A stretch of 64,000 nt of DNA, from contig DIRP01000002.1 in assembly GCA_002427525.1 (NCBI GenBank), forward strand, positions 2,592 through 66,591, in the 5' to 3' direction. Positions 15,603 through 24,600 of this stretch are shown piece after piece. Numbering within the stretch: the first letter of the stretch is position 1; every line of letters begins with the position of its first letter. A program made the translations under genes and the position numbers. This DNA is from Bacteroidales bacterium UBA5433 (GTDB lineage Bacteria; Bacteroidota; Bacteroidia; Bacteroidales; UBA932). The notes under the pieces are model-generated. The model was not told the origin of the DNA. It did no database searches and saw nothing but the letters and a program-made list of their open reading frames with translations.

Positions 15603-16700
15603 TTAGTTTTCACTATCGGTTAATCGGATTTCGCTCAGTCCTTTGATGCTTCTGTCTGCAAAGGCGTCGCATGCCGTATAGATGGCAAAGGAGGTTCCGT
15701 CCTGCCTTAGGAGGATTTCCCGGTGGTCGTTGCGGTTCACTATTTCAGACACAGAAAAGGCTGCCCTGAAGCCGTCCACGCCGGCAACGCTCAACATGCC
15801 TGTTTGGATGGTTTTGTAATCGTCAGCAGGAAACCAGGGAGCCAGCACGTCACGGAGCATAAGTCCCGAATATTCCCGCATGCCTTTATAACCCGTACTG
15901 TTGCCGTAAAAGAGTACGGGGTACGTGAGTGTGGGAAGGCCTTTGGGAAGTGATGTCAGTACGGCGGCGGTATCTTGCAAAGACATTTGAATGGCCAGGC
16001 GCCCGGGGTCGTTTTCCAGTACTTCCGGAGCCCTGTCCACTATGTAATTTCCTTTGAGTGAGCGGATGGTAATGTGTGTGGGACACGGAATGTTCCGGAC
16101 AGAGACCAGGTCTGTGGCTGCAATCAGTTTCATTTCTGTGGGCAGGTTCCACAATTCGCCTGTTTTTCCGGGAATTACGCGTGTGACCCTTTTGGCCACT
16201 ACCACACCGTACATGTTGGCCGTATAAAACAGTTCCCCCCAGGAGAAAACAGCCGTATCGCCTGCATCGTTCCGTACTTCTATGTACAGATCTATGGGAG
16301 GCCACAAGTCTTCTTTGCTTTCTTTGTCTACTTTAACAGCACTTAGGATATCACACAAGGCGTACCCCTCGTACCGGAAAGCTCCCAGAAACGCGATGGA
16401 ATCGCCTTCTTTGCAGTACATGGCTTCTTTAACGGTTACCGTGCGCAACGGGAACTTGGACAATTTGATTTCTGTTGCCTGTTCTACTTCGCCGTCAATT
16501 ACCAGTTTTTTAGGTCCTTGCAATGTGGTATAAGCTTCCCGGTTAAAGTAATTGTTAGAGCCCGAGTTCCAGATAAGGGTAGATCCGCTTACGGCGTCCA
16601 GTCCCACGGTAACGCAGGAAGGTGTCAGGAAGAATACGGTCAGCAGGGCGCATACCGGCAGGATGTAGGATGGCAGGTGTTTTAAAAGAATTTTTTTCAT
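15603..16700 (-). CDS. Predicted lipoprotein with two sulfite-oxidase-like repeats
   Basis: A 365-residue exported protein (signal segment to about residue 28, possible lipobox TPSC, Cys29). Two halves repeat the same pattern: YxGxxLxDxL, then a strand, then DG/AG and FSW/FSV-E, seen as YEGYALCDIL ... AVFSWGELF and again as YSGLMLRDVL ... AAFSVSEIV. This pattern is typical of the sulfite oxidase molybdopterin-binding fold. I cannot identify a convincing metal-ligand cysteine in either half, so enzymatic activity is doubtful. It sits between wtpA and the MoaD/ThiF pair, so a role in pterin or oxyanion handling outside the cytoplasm is possible. That function is inference. Confidence 0.7.
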   Translation of the reverse strand: MKKILLKHLPSYILPVCALLTVFFLTPSCVTVGLDAVSGSTLIWNSGSNNYFNREAYTTLQGPKKLVIDGEVEQATEIKLSKFPLRTVTVKEAMYCKEGDSIAFLGAFRYEGYALCDILSAVKVDKESKEDLWPPIDLYIEVRNDAGDTAVFSWGELFYTANMYGVVVAKRVTRVIPGKTGELWNLPTEMKLIAATDLVSVRNIPCPTHITIRSLKGNYIVDRAPEVLENDPGRLAIQMSLQDTAAVLTSLPKGLPTLTYPVLFYGNSTGYKGMREYSGLMLRDVLAPWFPADDYKTIQTGMLSVAGVDGFRAAFSVSEIVNRNDHREILLRQDGTSFAIYTACDAFADRSIKGLSEIRLTDSEN

Positions 16701-16754
16701 AAATATATAGGTATTCTTTGTAAAGCGATTTGTGTATTGGTGTAGGCAGGGTGC

Positions 16755-16958
16755 TTATCCGCCGCTAATCAGGTGAATGATGTCCAGGCGGTCTCCGTCC
16801 TTAACCTGAACCGAGTCGTAGGTTCCTTTGGGAACAAGCTGTCCGTTTAGTTTGACTACGAGCATTTTAAAATGGAAAGATTTTTTTTCCATAATCTGTT
16901 CAATGGTCATGGAACTTGTTTGGAATTGTTCTTTTCTGTTGTTTAATAAAATGGTCAT
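16755..16958 (-). CDS. MoaD/ThiS-family sulfur carrier
   Basis: A 67-residue ubiquitin-like protein ending in Gly-Gly (IHLISGG), the tail that is adenylated and turned into a thiocarboxylate. Its start overlaps the stop of the ThiF-like activator by 4 bp (ATGA). In the thiamine pathway the partner is ThiS, in molybdopterin synthesis MoaD; length and tail alone do not decide. The position inside the tungsten/molybdenum gene set, next to the aldehyde oxidoreductase, favours a MoaD-like role. No MoaE (large synthase subunit) gene is seen in the window. Confidence 0.85.
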   Translation of the reverse strand: MTILLNNRKEQFQTSSMTIEQIMEKKSFHFKMLVVKLNGQLVPKGTYDSVQVKDGDRLDIIHLISGG

Positions 16959-17584
16959 AGGGGCTGCGGTATGTCTTTCAACAAAATTTCAAGTACCAGA
17001 TCTGCCTGCATCATAGCCGTCTGGGTTACTCGCGGAGCCATCAAAGGTACGTCTTTTTGGTCGATTTCTTTTTGATGCCCGCATACATACAGGTTCCCGG
17101 CACGTTGTACCTGAACAAGGTGCGGGTCTCCCCATCCGGCAATGCCCGAACCCATAATTAAGGGGATGTGGGGGAGGTGCTGCGCCATCCAGGCAGCAAA
17201 CCATTCCTTTTCCCCGGCTGCATCGAAAGCTTCTACCACAACATCGCACCCGGAAAAGAAGTTGTCGGCATTTCCGGATGTTACGCGCTCCGTAAATACC
17301 TGAATATCAAGGGTGGGGTTTATCCGCAACAGGTTTTCCCGCAAAGCAGCCACTTTGGTACGTCCTATTTGGTCTGTAAAATAGAATTGTCTGTTTAGGT
17401 TGTTTTGTGTAACCATATCAAAATCTGCAACAACCAGGTGTCCTATGCCGCTTCTGACCAGGGCGGCAGCTGCGTTGGATCCCAGACCTCCGGCTCCTGC
17501 AATTCCTACACGTTTTGAAGCCAGCCGGGTTTTTATATTTTGGATTACCGTCAATTTCTCTATTTTTGTAAGACAAATATACAA
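16955..17584 (-). CDS. ThiF/MoeB-family sulfur carrier adenylyltransferase
   Basis: An E1-like enzyme of up to 209 residues that activates the Gly-Gly tail of the carrier beside it with ATP. The ATP-binding GIAGAGGLGSN, the aspartate in VVADFD, and NLNRQF are clear. It has no CxxC zinc pairs, like the short ThiF group. The longest frame begins with TTG at 17584 and contains no early ATG; a minus-strand -7 box at 17574-17581 would put transcription start near 17567, so an internal TTG at 17554 (199 residues) is the likelier start. It is translationally coupled to the carrier gene and divergent from aor. Confidence 0.88.
   Translation of the reverse strand: MYICLTKIEKLTVIQNIKTRLASKRVGIAGAGGLGSNAAAALVRSGIGHLVVADFDMVTQNNLNRQFYFTDQIGRTKVAALRENLLRINPTLDIQVFTERVTSGNADNFFSGCDVVVEAFDAAGEKEWFAAWMAQHLPHIPLIMGSGIAGWGDPHLVQVQRAGNLYVCGHQKEIDQKDVPLMAPRVTQTAMMQADLVLEILLKDIPQPL
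17539..17568 (+). promoter_or_regulatory. aor promoter
   Basis: TTTG (17539-17542), 18 bp, TATTTTTG (17561-17568), close to TTTG-N19-TAnnTTTG. The ATG is 30 bp further. The element lies within the start region of the divergent thiF-like gene. Confidence 0.6.
17574..17581 (-). promoter_or_regulatory. -7 element of the thiF-moaD unit
   Basis: Minus-strand TATATTTG. Its transcription start would fall within the aor -7 box, so the two promoters overlap and only one could be occupied at a time. Confidence 0.5.
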
Positions 17585-17598
17585 TTAAAAGATTTTCT

Positions 17599-19749
17599 AT
17601 GAATGCTTTACTTAATAACCGGGAAGTGCTGGCCCGGATTCCTTATACATGGAAACCGCTTGATAAAGGGTATTCAGACCAGAGTTTGTATGTGGATTTG
17701 AGTACCTACAGTGCAGCAGTACGCCCGGTTCCACCTGAAGTAAGGGAGAAATTTATAGGCGGCAAAGGGTACGGTTTGCGTATGTTATGGGATGCCGTCA
17801 CACCGAATACGACATGGAAAGATCCTGAAAATGAAATTGTTATTTCCGGAGGTCCCGTATGCGGTATTACCCAGTATGCGGGGTCGGGAAAAAGCATTTG
17901 CGTGGGGTTGTCCCCGTTGACGGAAGGGGTAGTGGATTCCAACGTGGGAGGTCACTTTGGCCCGCATTTGAAATTTGCCGGGTTTGATGCCCTGGAAGTG
18001 CAGGGAATTGCTCCGCGCGAAGTGATTGTGTATATCAACGGAGTGGACCACCAAATAGAGTTTTTTGTTCCTCCGGCAGGCATGCATATTGATTCACACC
18101 TGCTTGCTGAAGAATTGCATGAAATGTTTGCAGACAATGAGAAAGACAAGCTGAACGTATCGGTGGTGTCGGCCGGAAAGGCAGCCGATCACTCGCTTAT
18201 TGGTATGCTTAATTTTTCTTTTTATGACGTCAAACGCAAGAAAATAAGGCTTAAACAAGCCGGCAGAGGCGGATTGGGCACTTTGTTGCGCCATAAGAAC
18301 GTGCGTGCTATTGTGGCTAAAGTCCCGCAAGTATCGGGGAATTTGGTGAATGTAGTGGATATGCCGGCCATTATGGAGCGTGGCAAGCGTTTTACCCGGG
18401 AAATGATAGAGCTGGATGATGAGCAATGCCAAATGAGAAAATTGGGAACGGCTCATCTGATGGGTGTTATGGAGAAATACGACTTGTTGCCGGTGATGAA
18501 TTTTAAATTCGGAGACCATAAGGATTGCCATAAGATTGATATGGAAGTCTGGAAAACTTATTTTACGCAGGGAGTTCCGGACGGTTGCTGGCTGGGCTGT
18601 ACCATGATGTGCGCCAAGGGGGTGGATGATTTTGAATTGAGAACAGGTCCCTATAAAGGAACTAAGGTGTTGGTGGACGGGCCCGAATACGAAACTGCCG
18701 CCGCACTCGGCTCCAACCTGGCTGTTTTTGATCCGCTGTACGTTATTGAACAGAATTTCTATTGCGATACGTACGGCATTTGTACCATATCCTGGGGCAA
18801 CATTGTCGCTTTTATGATGGAATGCTGGGAAGCAGGCATCCTGGATAAAGAAAAAACAGGCGGCCTGGACTTTACCTGGGGAAATGCAGAAGATGCGTTG
18901 GAATGCATGCACCAGTTGGCACGCGGGGAAGGGTTTGGTTTGGTAGCCGGCCTGGGGGTACGTAAAATGAAAGAGCTGTTTATTGAAAAAGGATGGGGCG
19001 ATGCCGGTTTTCTGCAGGATATTGCCATGGAGAACAAGGGTATGGAGTATTCCATGTACATATCTAAGGAATCACTGGCCCAGCAAGGCGGGTATGCCAT
19101 GACAAACAAAGGCCCCCAGCACGACGAGGCCTGGCTTATTTTTATGGATATGGTCAACAACGCGATTCCCACGTTTGAAGACAAAGCCGAGGCGTTGCAT
19201 TATTTTCCCATGTTCAGAACGTGGTTTGGTCTGGCGGGTTTTTGTAAACTCTGTTGGAACGACATAGAACCGGCAGACAATGCCCAAACAGCCGAACCCA
19301 ACAAAGTTCCGGAACACGTAGACAATTACGTAACTGTTTTTAAGGCGGTTACAGGTCTGGACTTTGATAAGGAAGAACTCATCCGCATGTCGGAACGTGT
19401 GTACAATTTCCAACGCGTATTTAATATCAGGATGGGATACGGCTTGCGTAAGCACGATGCGCAACCTTACCGTGCCTGCGGTCCCGTAACGGCGGAAGAG
19501 TACCTCTCCAGGGAGGAAAGGTATGACAAGCAGCTGAAAGAAGAAGTGGGTGTGGACCCCGCAACCATGACGCTGGATGAAAAACGCAAGGCATTACGAA
19601 CCTTCCGCGAAGACAGGTACGAGAAATTGCTGGATGCCGTTTACAAACGCCGCGGATGGAACAGCAACGGGGTTCCCCGCGTTGAGTTCCTGAAAGGTAT
19701 TGGTATGGACCTGCCGGAACTCATAGAGGTTGTTGCCCCGTTGCAGTAG
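17599..19749 (+). CDS. aor: Aldehyde ferredoxin oxidoreductase (tungsten type)
   Basis: A 716-residue member of the AOR family, enzymes that hold tungsten in two pterins plus one [4Fe-4S] cluster and interconvert aldehydes and acids using ferredoxin. The N-terminal pterin-binding domain is typical (FIGGKGYGLRML, SGGPVCGITQYAGSGK, GGHFGPHLKFAGFD). Cluster cysteines appear at Cys330, Cys334 and Cys338 (CWLGCTMMC) and a late pair at Cys549/Cys552 (FCKLC). The first spacing is x3 rather than the classical x2. It could reduce short acids to aldehydes or oxidise aldehydes from amino acid fermentation. Its stop abuts the htpG stop. Confidence 0.9.
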   Translation: MNALLNNREVLARIPYTWKPLDKGYSDQSLYVDLSTYSAAVRPVPPEVREKFIGGKGYGLRMLWDAVTPNTTWKDPENEIVISGGPVCGITQYAGSGKSICVGLSPLTEGVVDSNVGGHFGPHLKFAGFDALEVQGIAPREVIVYINGVDHQIEFFVPPAGMHIDSHLLAEELHEMFADNEKDKLNVSVVSAGKAADHSLIGMLNFSFYDVKRKKIRLKQAGRGGLGTLLRHKNVRAIVAKVPQVSGNLVNVVDMPAIMERGKRFTREMIELDDEQCQMRKLGTAHLMGVMEKYDLLPVMNFKFGDHKDCHKIDMEVWKTYFTQGVPDGCWLGCTMMCAKGVDDFELRTGPYKGTKVLVDGPEYETAAALGSNLAVFDPLYVIEQNFYCDTYGICTISWGNIVAFMMECWEAGILDKEKTGGLDFTWGNAEDALECMHQLARGEGFGLVAGLGVRKMKELFIEKGWGDAGFLQDIAMENKGMEYSMYISKESLAQQGGYAMTNKGPQHDEAWLIFMDMVNNAIPTFEDKAEALHYFPMFRTWFGLAGFCKLCWNDIEPADNAQTAEPNKVPEHVDNYVTVFKAVTGLDFDKEELIRMSERVYNFQRVFNIRMGYGLRKHDAQPYRACGPVTAEEYLSREERYDKQLKEEVGVDPATMTLDEKRKALRTFREDRYEKLLDAVYKRRGWNSNGVPRVEFLKGIGMDLPELIEVVAPLQ

Positions 19750-21597
19750 TCACTTGATGATATCCACACTTCTTTTTATAAACGTGTTCAGGGCTTCTCC
19801 TTTTAACAGGTTGTTGGCCAGCAGGGCCAGATCACATACCTGATGTACCAGGTCTTTGTCTTTGGATTCCCTTATGCGTTCTACCAAAGGATGTTGTACG
19901 TTTACGGCCAGGTTGTAGGATTCCGGCATAGTGCCCATAAAATTCATTCCGCCACCCAGGGCCGACATTTCACGGTAGCGGCGCATCCATTCACCTTGTG
20001 TAATGATAACGGGCAATTGTTGTTCTCCCATGTTTTCAAAGGTTACGGTAAACGTAACGTCTTTGGGCAGGGCCTCTGTGAATAAGGCTTGCAATTCTTT
20101 TTCTTCCTCTTCCTGCATTTCCGGTTTGTCGGCTTCTTCCTTCAGGATAAGCTTTTCCGGTATGTCTGAGTCAACGCGTACAAAGCGTACGTCTTTCATC
20201 TTGGATTCCAAGAGGTTGACAAAATGAGCCGAGAGGGGAGAGTCCAGTAGAAGTACGTCGTAGCCTTTGTCTTTTGCCGCGCTTATGTAGGCAAACTGTT
20301 CTTCTGCATGGGTCGCATACAGGTAGATCAGGTTGTTGTCTTTGTCTTTCTGGTTGGGTTCTATGAATGTGGCGTATTCGTCAAAACTCAGGTATTTTTC
20401 GTCGGTATTTTTTAACAAGGCAAATTTTACGGCTCTATCGTAGAATTTGTCTTCCGTCATCATGCCGTATTCAATGAAAAGCTTCAGGTTGTCCCATTTT
20501 TCTTCCAGGGCAGGTCGGTCGTTTTTAAAGATTTCTTCCAACCGGTCAGCCACCTTGCGTGTGATGTGTGACGAAATCTTCTTTACGTTGGAATCGCTTT
20601 GCAGGTAACTGCGCGATACGTTCAGCGGAATATCCGGAGAATCAATTACTCCGTGCAGTAAAGTCAGAAAATCCGGGACAATATGTTCGATATTGTCGGT
20701 GACAAACACCTGATTGCAATAGAGTTGAATTTTGTTGCGTGTTACTTCCAGACGGTCTTTAATCTTGGGGAAATAAAGTATCCCGGTGAGCTTGAACGGG
20801 TAGTCTACGTTCAAGTGAATCCAGAAAAGCGGCTCTTCTGCCATGGGGTACAGTTTGCTGTAAAAAGCCTTGTAATCCTCGTCTTTCAGCTCGGCAGGCT
20901 TGCGGGTCCACAGGGGATTGGTATCGTTTACTATCCTGTCTTTGTCCAGCTCAATTTCTTTTCCGTCTTTCCATTCTTTTTCTTTTCCAAAGGCAATTTC
21001 AACGGGCAGAAAACTGCAGTATTTGTGCAGCAACATGTTGATGCTGTCTTCTTCTGCATACGATTTATGCTCGGCATACAAATACAGGATAATATCTGTT
21101 CCCCGGCTTTCCTTTTTCGTAGGTTCCATGGTATATTCCGGCGTACCTTTGCACGTCCACTTGACGGCCTCTGCTCCTTCCTGCCAGGATTGGGTGATGA
21201 TTTCCACCTTTTTGGCTACCATAAAACTGGAATAAAATCCCAGACCAAAATGACCTATAATGTTGTTTTCCTGGTCTTTGTATTTTTCCAGGAATTCACC
21301 GGCACTGGAGAATGCAATCTGGTTGATGTATTTGTCCACCTCTTCTGCCGTCATGCCAATCCCTTTGTCAGAGATGGTCAGGGTAGCATTGTCTTTATCT
21401 GCACTTACGCGAATGGTCAGATCTCCCAGTTCTTCTTTAAATTCTCCTTTGGCAGCCAGGGCCTTGATCTTTTGTGTAGCATCTACTGCGTTGGAAATCA
21501 ATTCCCTCAAGAAAATTTCATGGTCTGAATACAGGAATTTCTTGATTACAGGAAAAATGTCGTGGGTGGTTACCCCAATAGTACCTTTATTTTTCAT
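19750..21597 (-). CDS. htpG: Chaperone HtpG (Hsp90)
   Basis: A 615-residue cytosolic Hsp90. The GHKL ATPase motifs are intact: ELISNAVDA with the catalytic glutamate, DKGIGM, and HFGLGFYSSFMVA. The middle domain (LDVT-like LEVTRNKIQLYCNQVFVTDN and LNVSRSYLQ) and C-terminal dimerisation domain follow. Length is normal. It is a single gene; I saw no TAnnTTTG box directly upstream, so it may depend on a heat-shock or other promoter type. Confidence 0.98.
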   Translation of the reverse strand: MKNKGTIGVTTHDIFPVIKKFLYSDHEIFLRELISNAVDATQKIKALAAKGEFKEELGDLTIRVSADKDNATLTISDKGIGMTAEEVDKYINQIAFSSAGEFLEKYKDQENNIIGHFGLGFYSSFMVAKKVEIITQSWQEGAEAVKWTCKGTPEYTMEPTKKESRGTDIILYLYAEHKSYAEEDSINMLLHKYCSFLPVEIAFGKEKEWKDGKEIELDKDRIVNDTNPLWTRKPAELKDEDYKAFYSKLYPMAEEPLFWIHLNVDYPFKLTGILYFPKIKDRLEVTRNKIQLYCNQVFVTDNIEHIVPDFLTLLHGVIDSPDIPLNVSRSYLQSDSNVKKISSHITRKVADRLEEIFKNDRPALEEKWDNLKLFIEYGMMTEDKFYDRAVKFALLKNTDEKYLSFDEYATFIEPNQKDKDNNLIYLYATHAEEQFAYISAAKDKGYDVLLLDSPLSAHFVNLLESKMKDVRFVRVDSDIPEKLILKEEADKPEMQEEEEKELQALFTEALPKDVTFTVTFENMGEQQLPVIITQGEWMRRYREMSALGGGMNFMGTMPESYNLAVNVQHPLVERIRESKDKDLVHQVCDLALLANNLLKGEALNTFIKRSVDIIK

Positions 21598-21661
21598 AGT
21601 TGTTGCATTGTGATTTTGATGTCACCTATGTCAAAAACCATTCCAACGGTACATATACTGA

Positions 21662-24600
21662 CTATTTGTCAGTTTGAAAGAAATCCAGGCATTGTTGTAC
21701 CAATTGTAGCCGTTCCCGGTGGCTGCTTATGGTTTCCAAAGGGAAGCCCAGCGTGATTACCTTGTAATCACCTTCCCAGGCGACGCCTGCACTCAGGCGG
21801 TTTTCCCGGTAACGTAAAATGGTATAGGCATCTTCTGTAGCCGGTTCAAAGGCATCGGGTGACTCTGCCGGGTAGGAGTGCTGGTTCAGTTGTGTATAAA
21901 AGGTGAAATCGGCTGCATGGGCCGGAATTCCTTTGTAAAATGCAGGAAAGGGAGAGGGCGAGGCAATGACTTCTCCCGTATGGGTAGCCCGGTTGCTTCT
22001 GTGTTCTACTTTTAACACTTCTTTAGCAAATTGCTGGGAGAGGGTGTCGGGTTTGGGGCCTTCCCAGAGGTCTGACGTAACGTAGGAACCGCTGAGCAGC
22101 AAATTGCCTCCGTTTTCTGCATATTTTGTCAGTTGCTGTTGCAGGGCGGCCGGGAAGGTAGCAAAGTCTGCCTTTCCTGTTTCTGTTCCGCCACGTAGTA
22201 CGTGTTTTTGCTTGCCCAGGATCACGTCGATAGCAAAGTAATCCTCGTACCCCTCCGATGCGTTAAATGCATCCAGGCTGGACGTAACATACGTATATCC
22301 TTCCTGCGCAAAGCACATTCCGTGCACAATGGGGTAATCAAACGTATTTCCGGGTAAGACAGCTTTTTCCCAATCTGCATGGCTGGCTCCAAAGCCGGGT
22401 GCGTCGTCGTCTTTCCAGGGAATGGTACGGCGGAATTGAAATTGCGAGCCTATGTAGGAGATATCACGCAGGTACGGTACGCCGTGGTCTGATTTGTCCA
22501 GAAAACCTGCAAAAAGTGTGTCTTCCGAGGCAAAACTGTCGGGAGCAGATACCCGGGTGAAGCCGTTCACAATAAGCACCTTCCCTTTTTCTTCTTCTCC
22601 GGGAACCTTGTACAGGCTTACCGTTTCAGAAGGAAAACTTTCTCCGCCCGCGTTGACGGCAGTAACCTTGAAACTGTAATGAATTCCCGGTTCTATAGGA
22701 ATCTCGGCCCGGTTAGATGCCACGTACATACCGCTGTCAAAGGGTTGGGAAAGGTCTCCTTTTCGGGTATAAACCACATAGCCTTCAGCTGTAGCCGTAG
22801 GTTCCAGTGAATCGGTTACAGGAATCCAGGTGAGCAGGGCGGTGCCGGGTGTTTTCAGTTCTACAGCCGGGGCACGGACGGGCAGGGGCTGCACGCAGTA
22901 GTCAAATCCCAGGGAATGGCTCAGGTACCGGAGCATGCCCTTGTAAATGGCCCGGCTTACTGTAAAGCGGAACCGGGGGTCCAGTCCGTAACGCATATCG
23001 GCAAAGTTTTGGTGGGAAAGGAGTTCCAGGAGCATGGAGGGTACTTGTGCCGAGCGGCTTTCTGCATAGGAACGGTTCCATATCCCGCGCCGTGTCCAGT
23101 CGGGATTCCATTCCCGGCGAATATCGTCAACAATCTGGGTTTGAACCAGATCTGTTAAGTCACGGGATGTCATGCGGCTGTGCCCGGTAGGGAGCAATTC
23201 TGTACCGTCGCTGTCCCGTGTATAAATGGCCAGGGTGCCAATGATGCTGTCGTTCTTTGTTGTTCCGGCATCTGTATGGAAGGCCAGCGATAGGTCAACG
23301 GGGATATGCAAACCCGGATTGCCGGGGTATTTTTCCGAGCCTCCGGCCAGGGCATTTACCCACCGTCCCCGGGAAGAAAAGTCGTCGTTGTAATCGTTTG
23401 TTCCTTCATAATAGGTATAAACAGAGTCTGCAAAGCCGGCCCATTGGAGCCAGTAGCGGGATCCTTCCGTAAAACGGGGATAATTGCTGATTTGCGGGGA
23501 TATATCTATGTTACCGTAAGATGCGAGCAGAAAGGTATCCTGAATAAAACGGCCTATGTTACCCATGCCGCCGCCAAATTTTACGGCATCTGCCGTAACT
23601 ACGGCATTGACTTCCCGGCTTTCGTTGGAGAGCGTTACTTTTCCGTGCATGTTCCGGCCTTCATCAAAGAAGAACGTACCCAGGTAAACCCAGGTGCCTC
23701 CGCCCATTTGCTGGTTTACACGAAACACATCTTTCCCTCCTTTGTGGTGAACGGTATAGCGTGCATCCCGTGCACTCTCCGGGATACTGGCATAGGAAAC
23801 ATATACGGCGTATTCTCCGGCCTGTGGGATTTGAGGAACCCATTCGGCAAAAGCCGGTTGCATGGACGCCCTTTTGCTCAGGTTTGGGTTGTGGGTGGTG
23901 ACTCTGCGGTACGTACCCATCCGGAACGGGTTGTCCACATGTGTGTAGACGTCTTTCTTATTGGCAAACCCGCGGGGGTCTGTTTCATCGGTACGCCACA
24001 AGTAGGTACCGGATTGTTCGCTGTAGCCGCTGGATGGGTCGTCGTTGTCCACCAGGACTTCGTGCACCTGCGTATCCCGTTCCCGTGGCAACAGGACGGT
24101 GGCTCCCGCGTTTTCCAGCATAGGTACAAGAAAAGGCAGTACATACGACATAGTATAAAGATCCTCAACGGTTTGGAACAGGCGTGCCCGCTGCCATTCC
24201 CACCGGGCCAGCTTTTGTTCGTAATACAGGCCGTGGCTGTGCCACAAGGCAATATGCCTGTTTTGCAGTCCGTTGGTTATGTTGTAGGGTTTATTTTCTT
24301 TTATAATAAGCGGAGTTGGTCCCAGGTCCGGCCACTGGTGCCGGTTGCGTTTGCGCATATCTTTTTTCTGCTGTTCCAGTGCTTTCTCTTTTTGCCGGTT
24401 GACAGCTGCCTGACGGGCTGCCAGCTGTTGCTGCAGGGCTATTTCTTTGGGTGTACCTTGTCTCGGCTTTTGTTGTACCGGGGGTTTTTTGCCGGGATTA
24501 ACGGCAGCTGCATGGTCTTTTTTGTTTTTATCCAGTTGTTTTTTTGTCAGCGGTTGGTATTGCGTGTTGTAATAGGCCGGTATGAGTTCTTCCAGCTTTT

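Noticed and set aside
18094..18912. A 272-codon open frame opposite aor
   Set aside because: Shadow frame; no domain, no start context, and aor is clearly real.
20683..21528. A 281-codon open frame opposite htpG
   Set aside because: Shadow of the highly conserved htpG reading frame.
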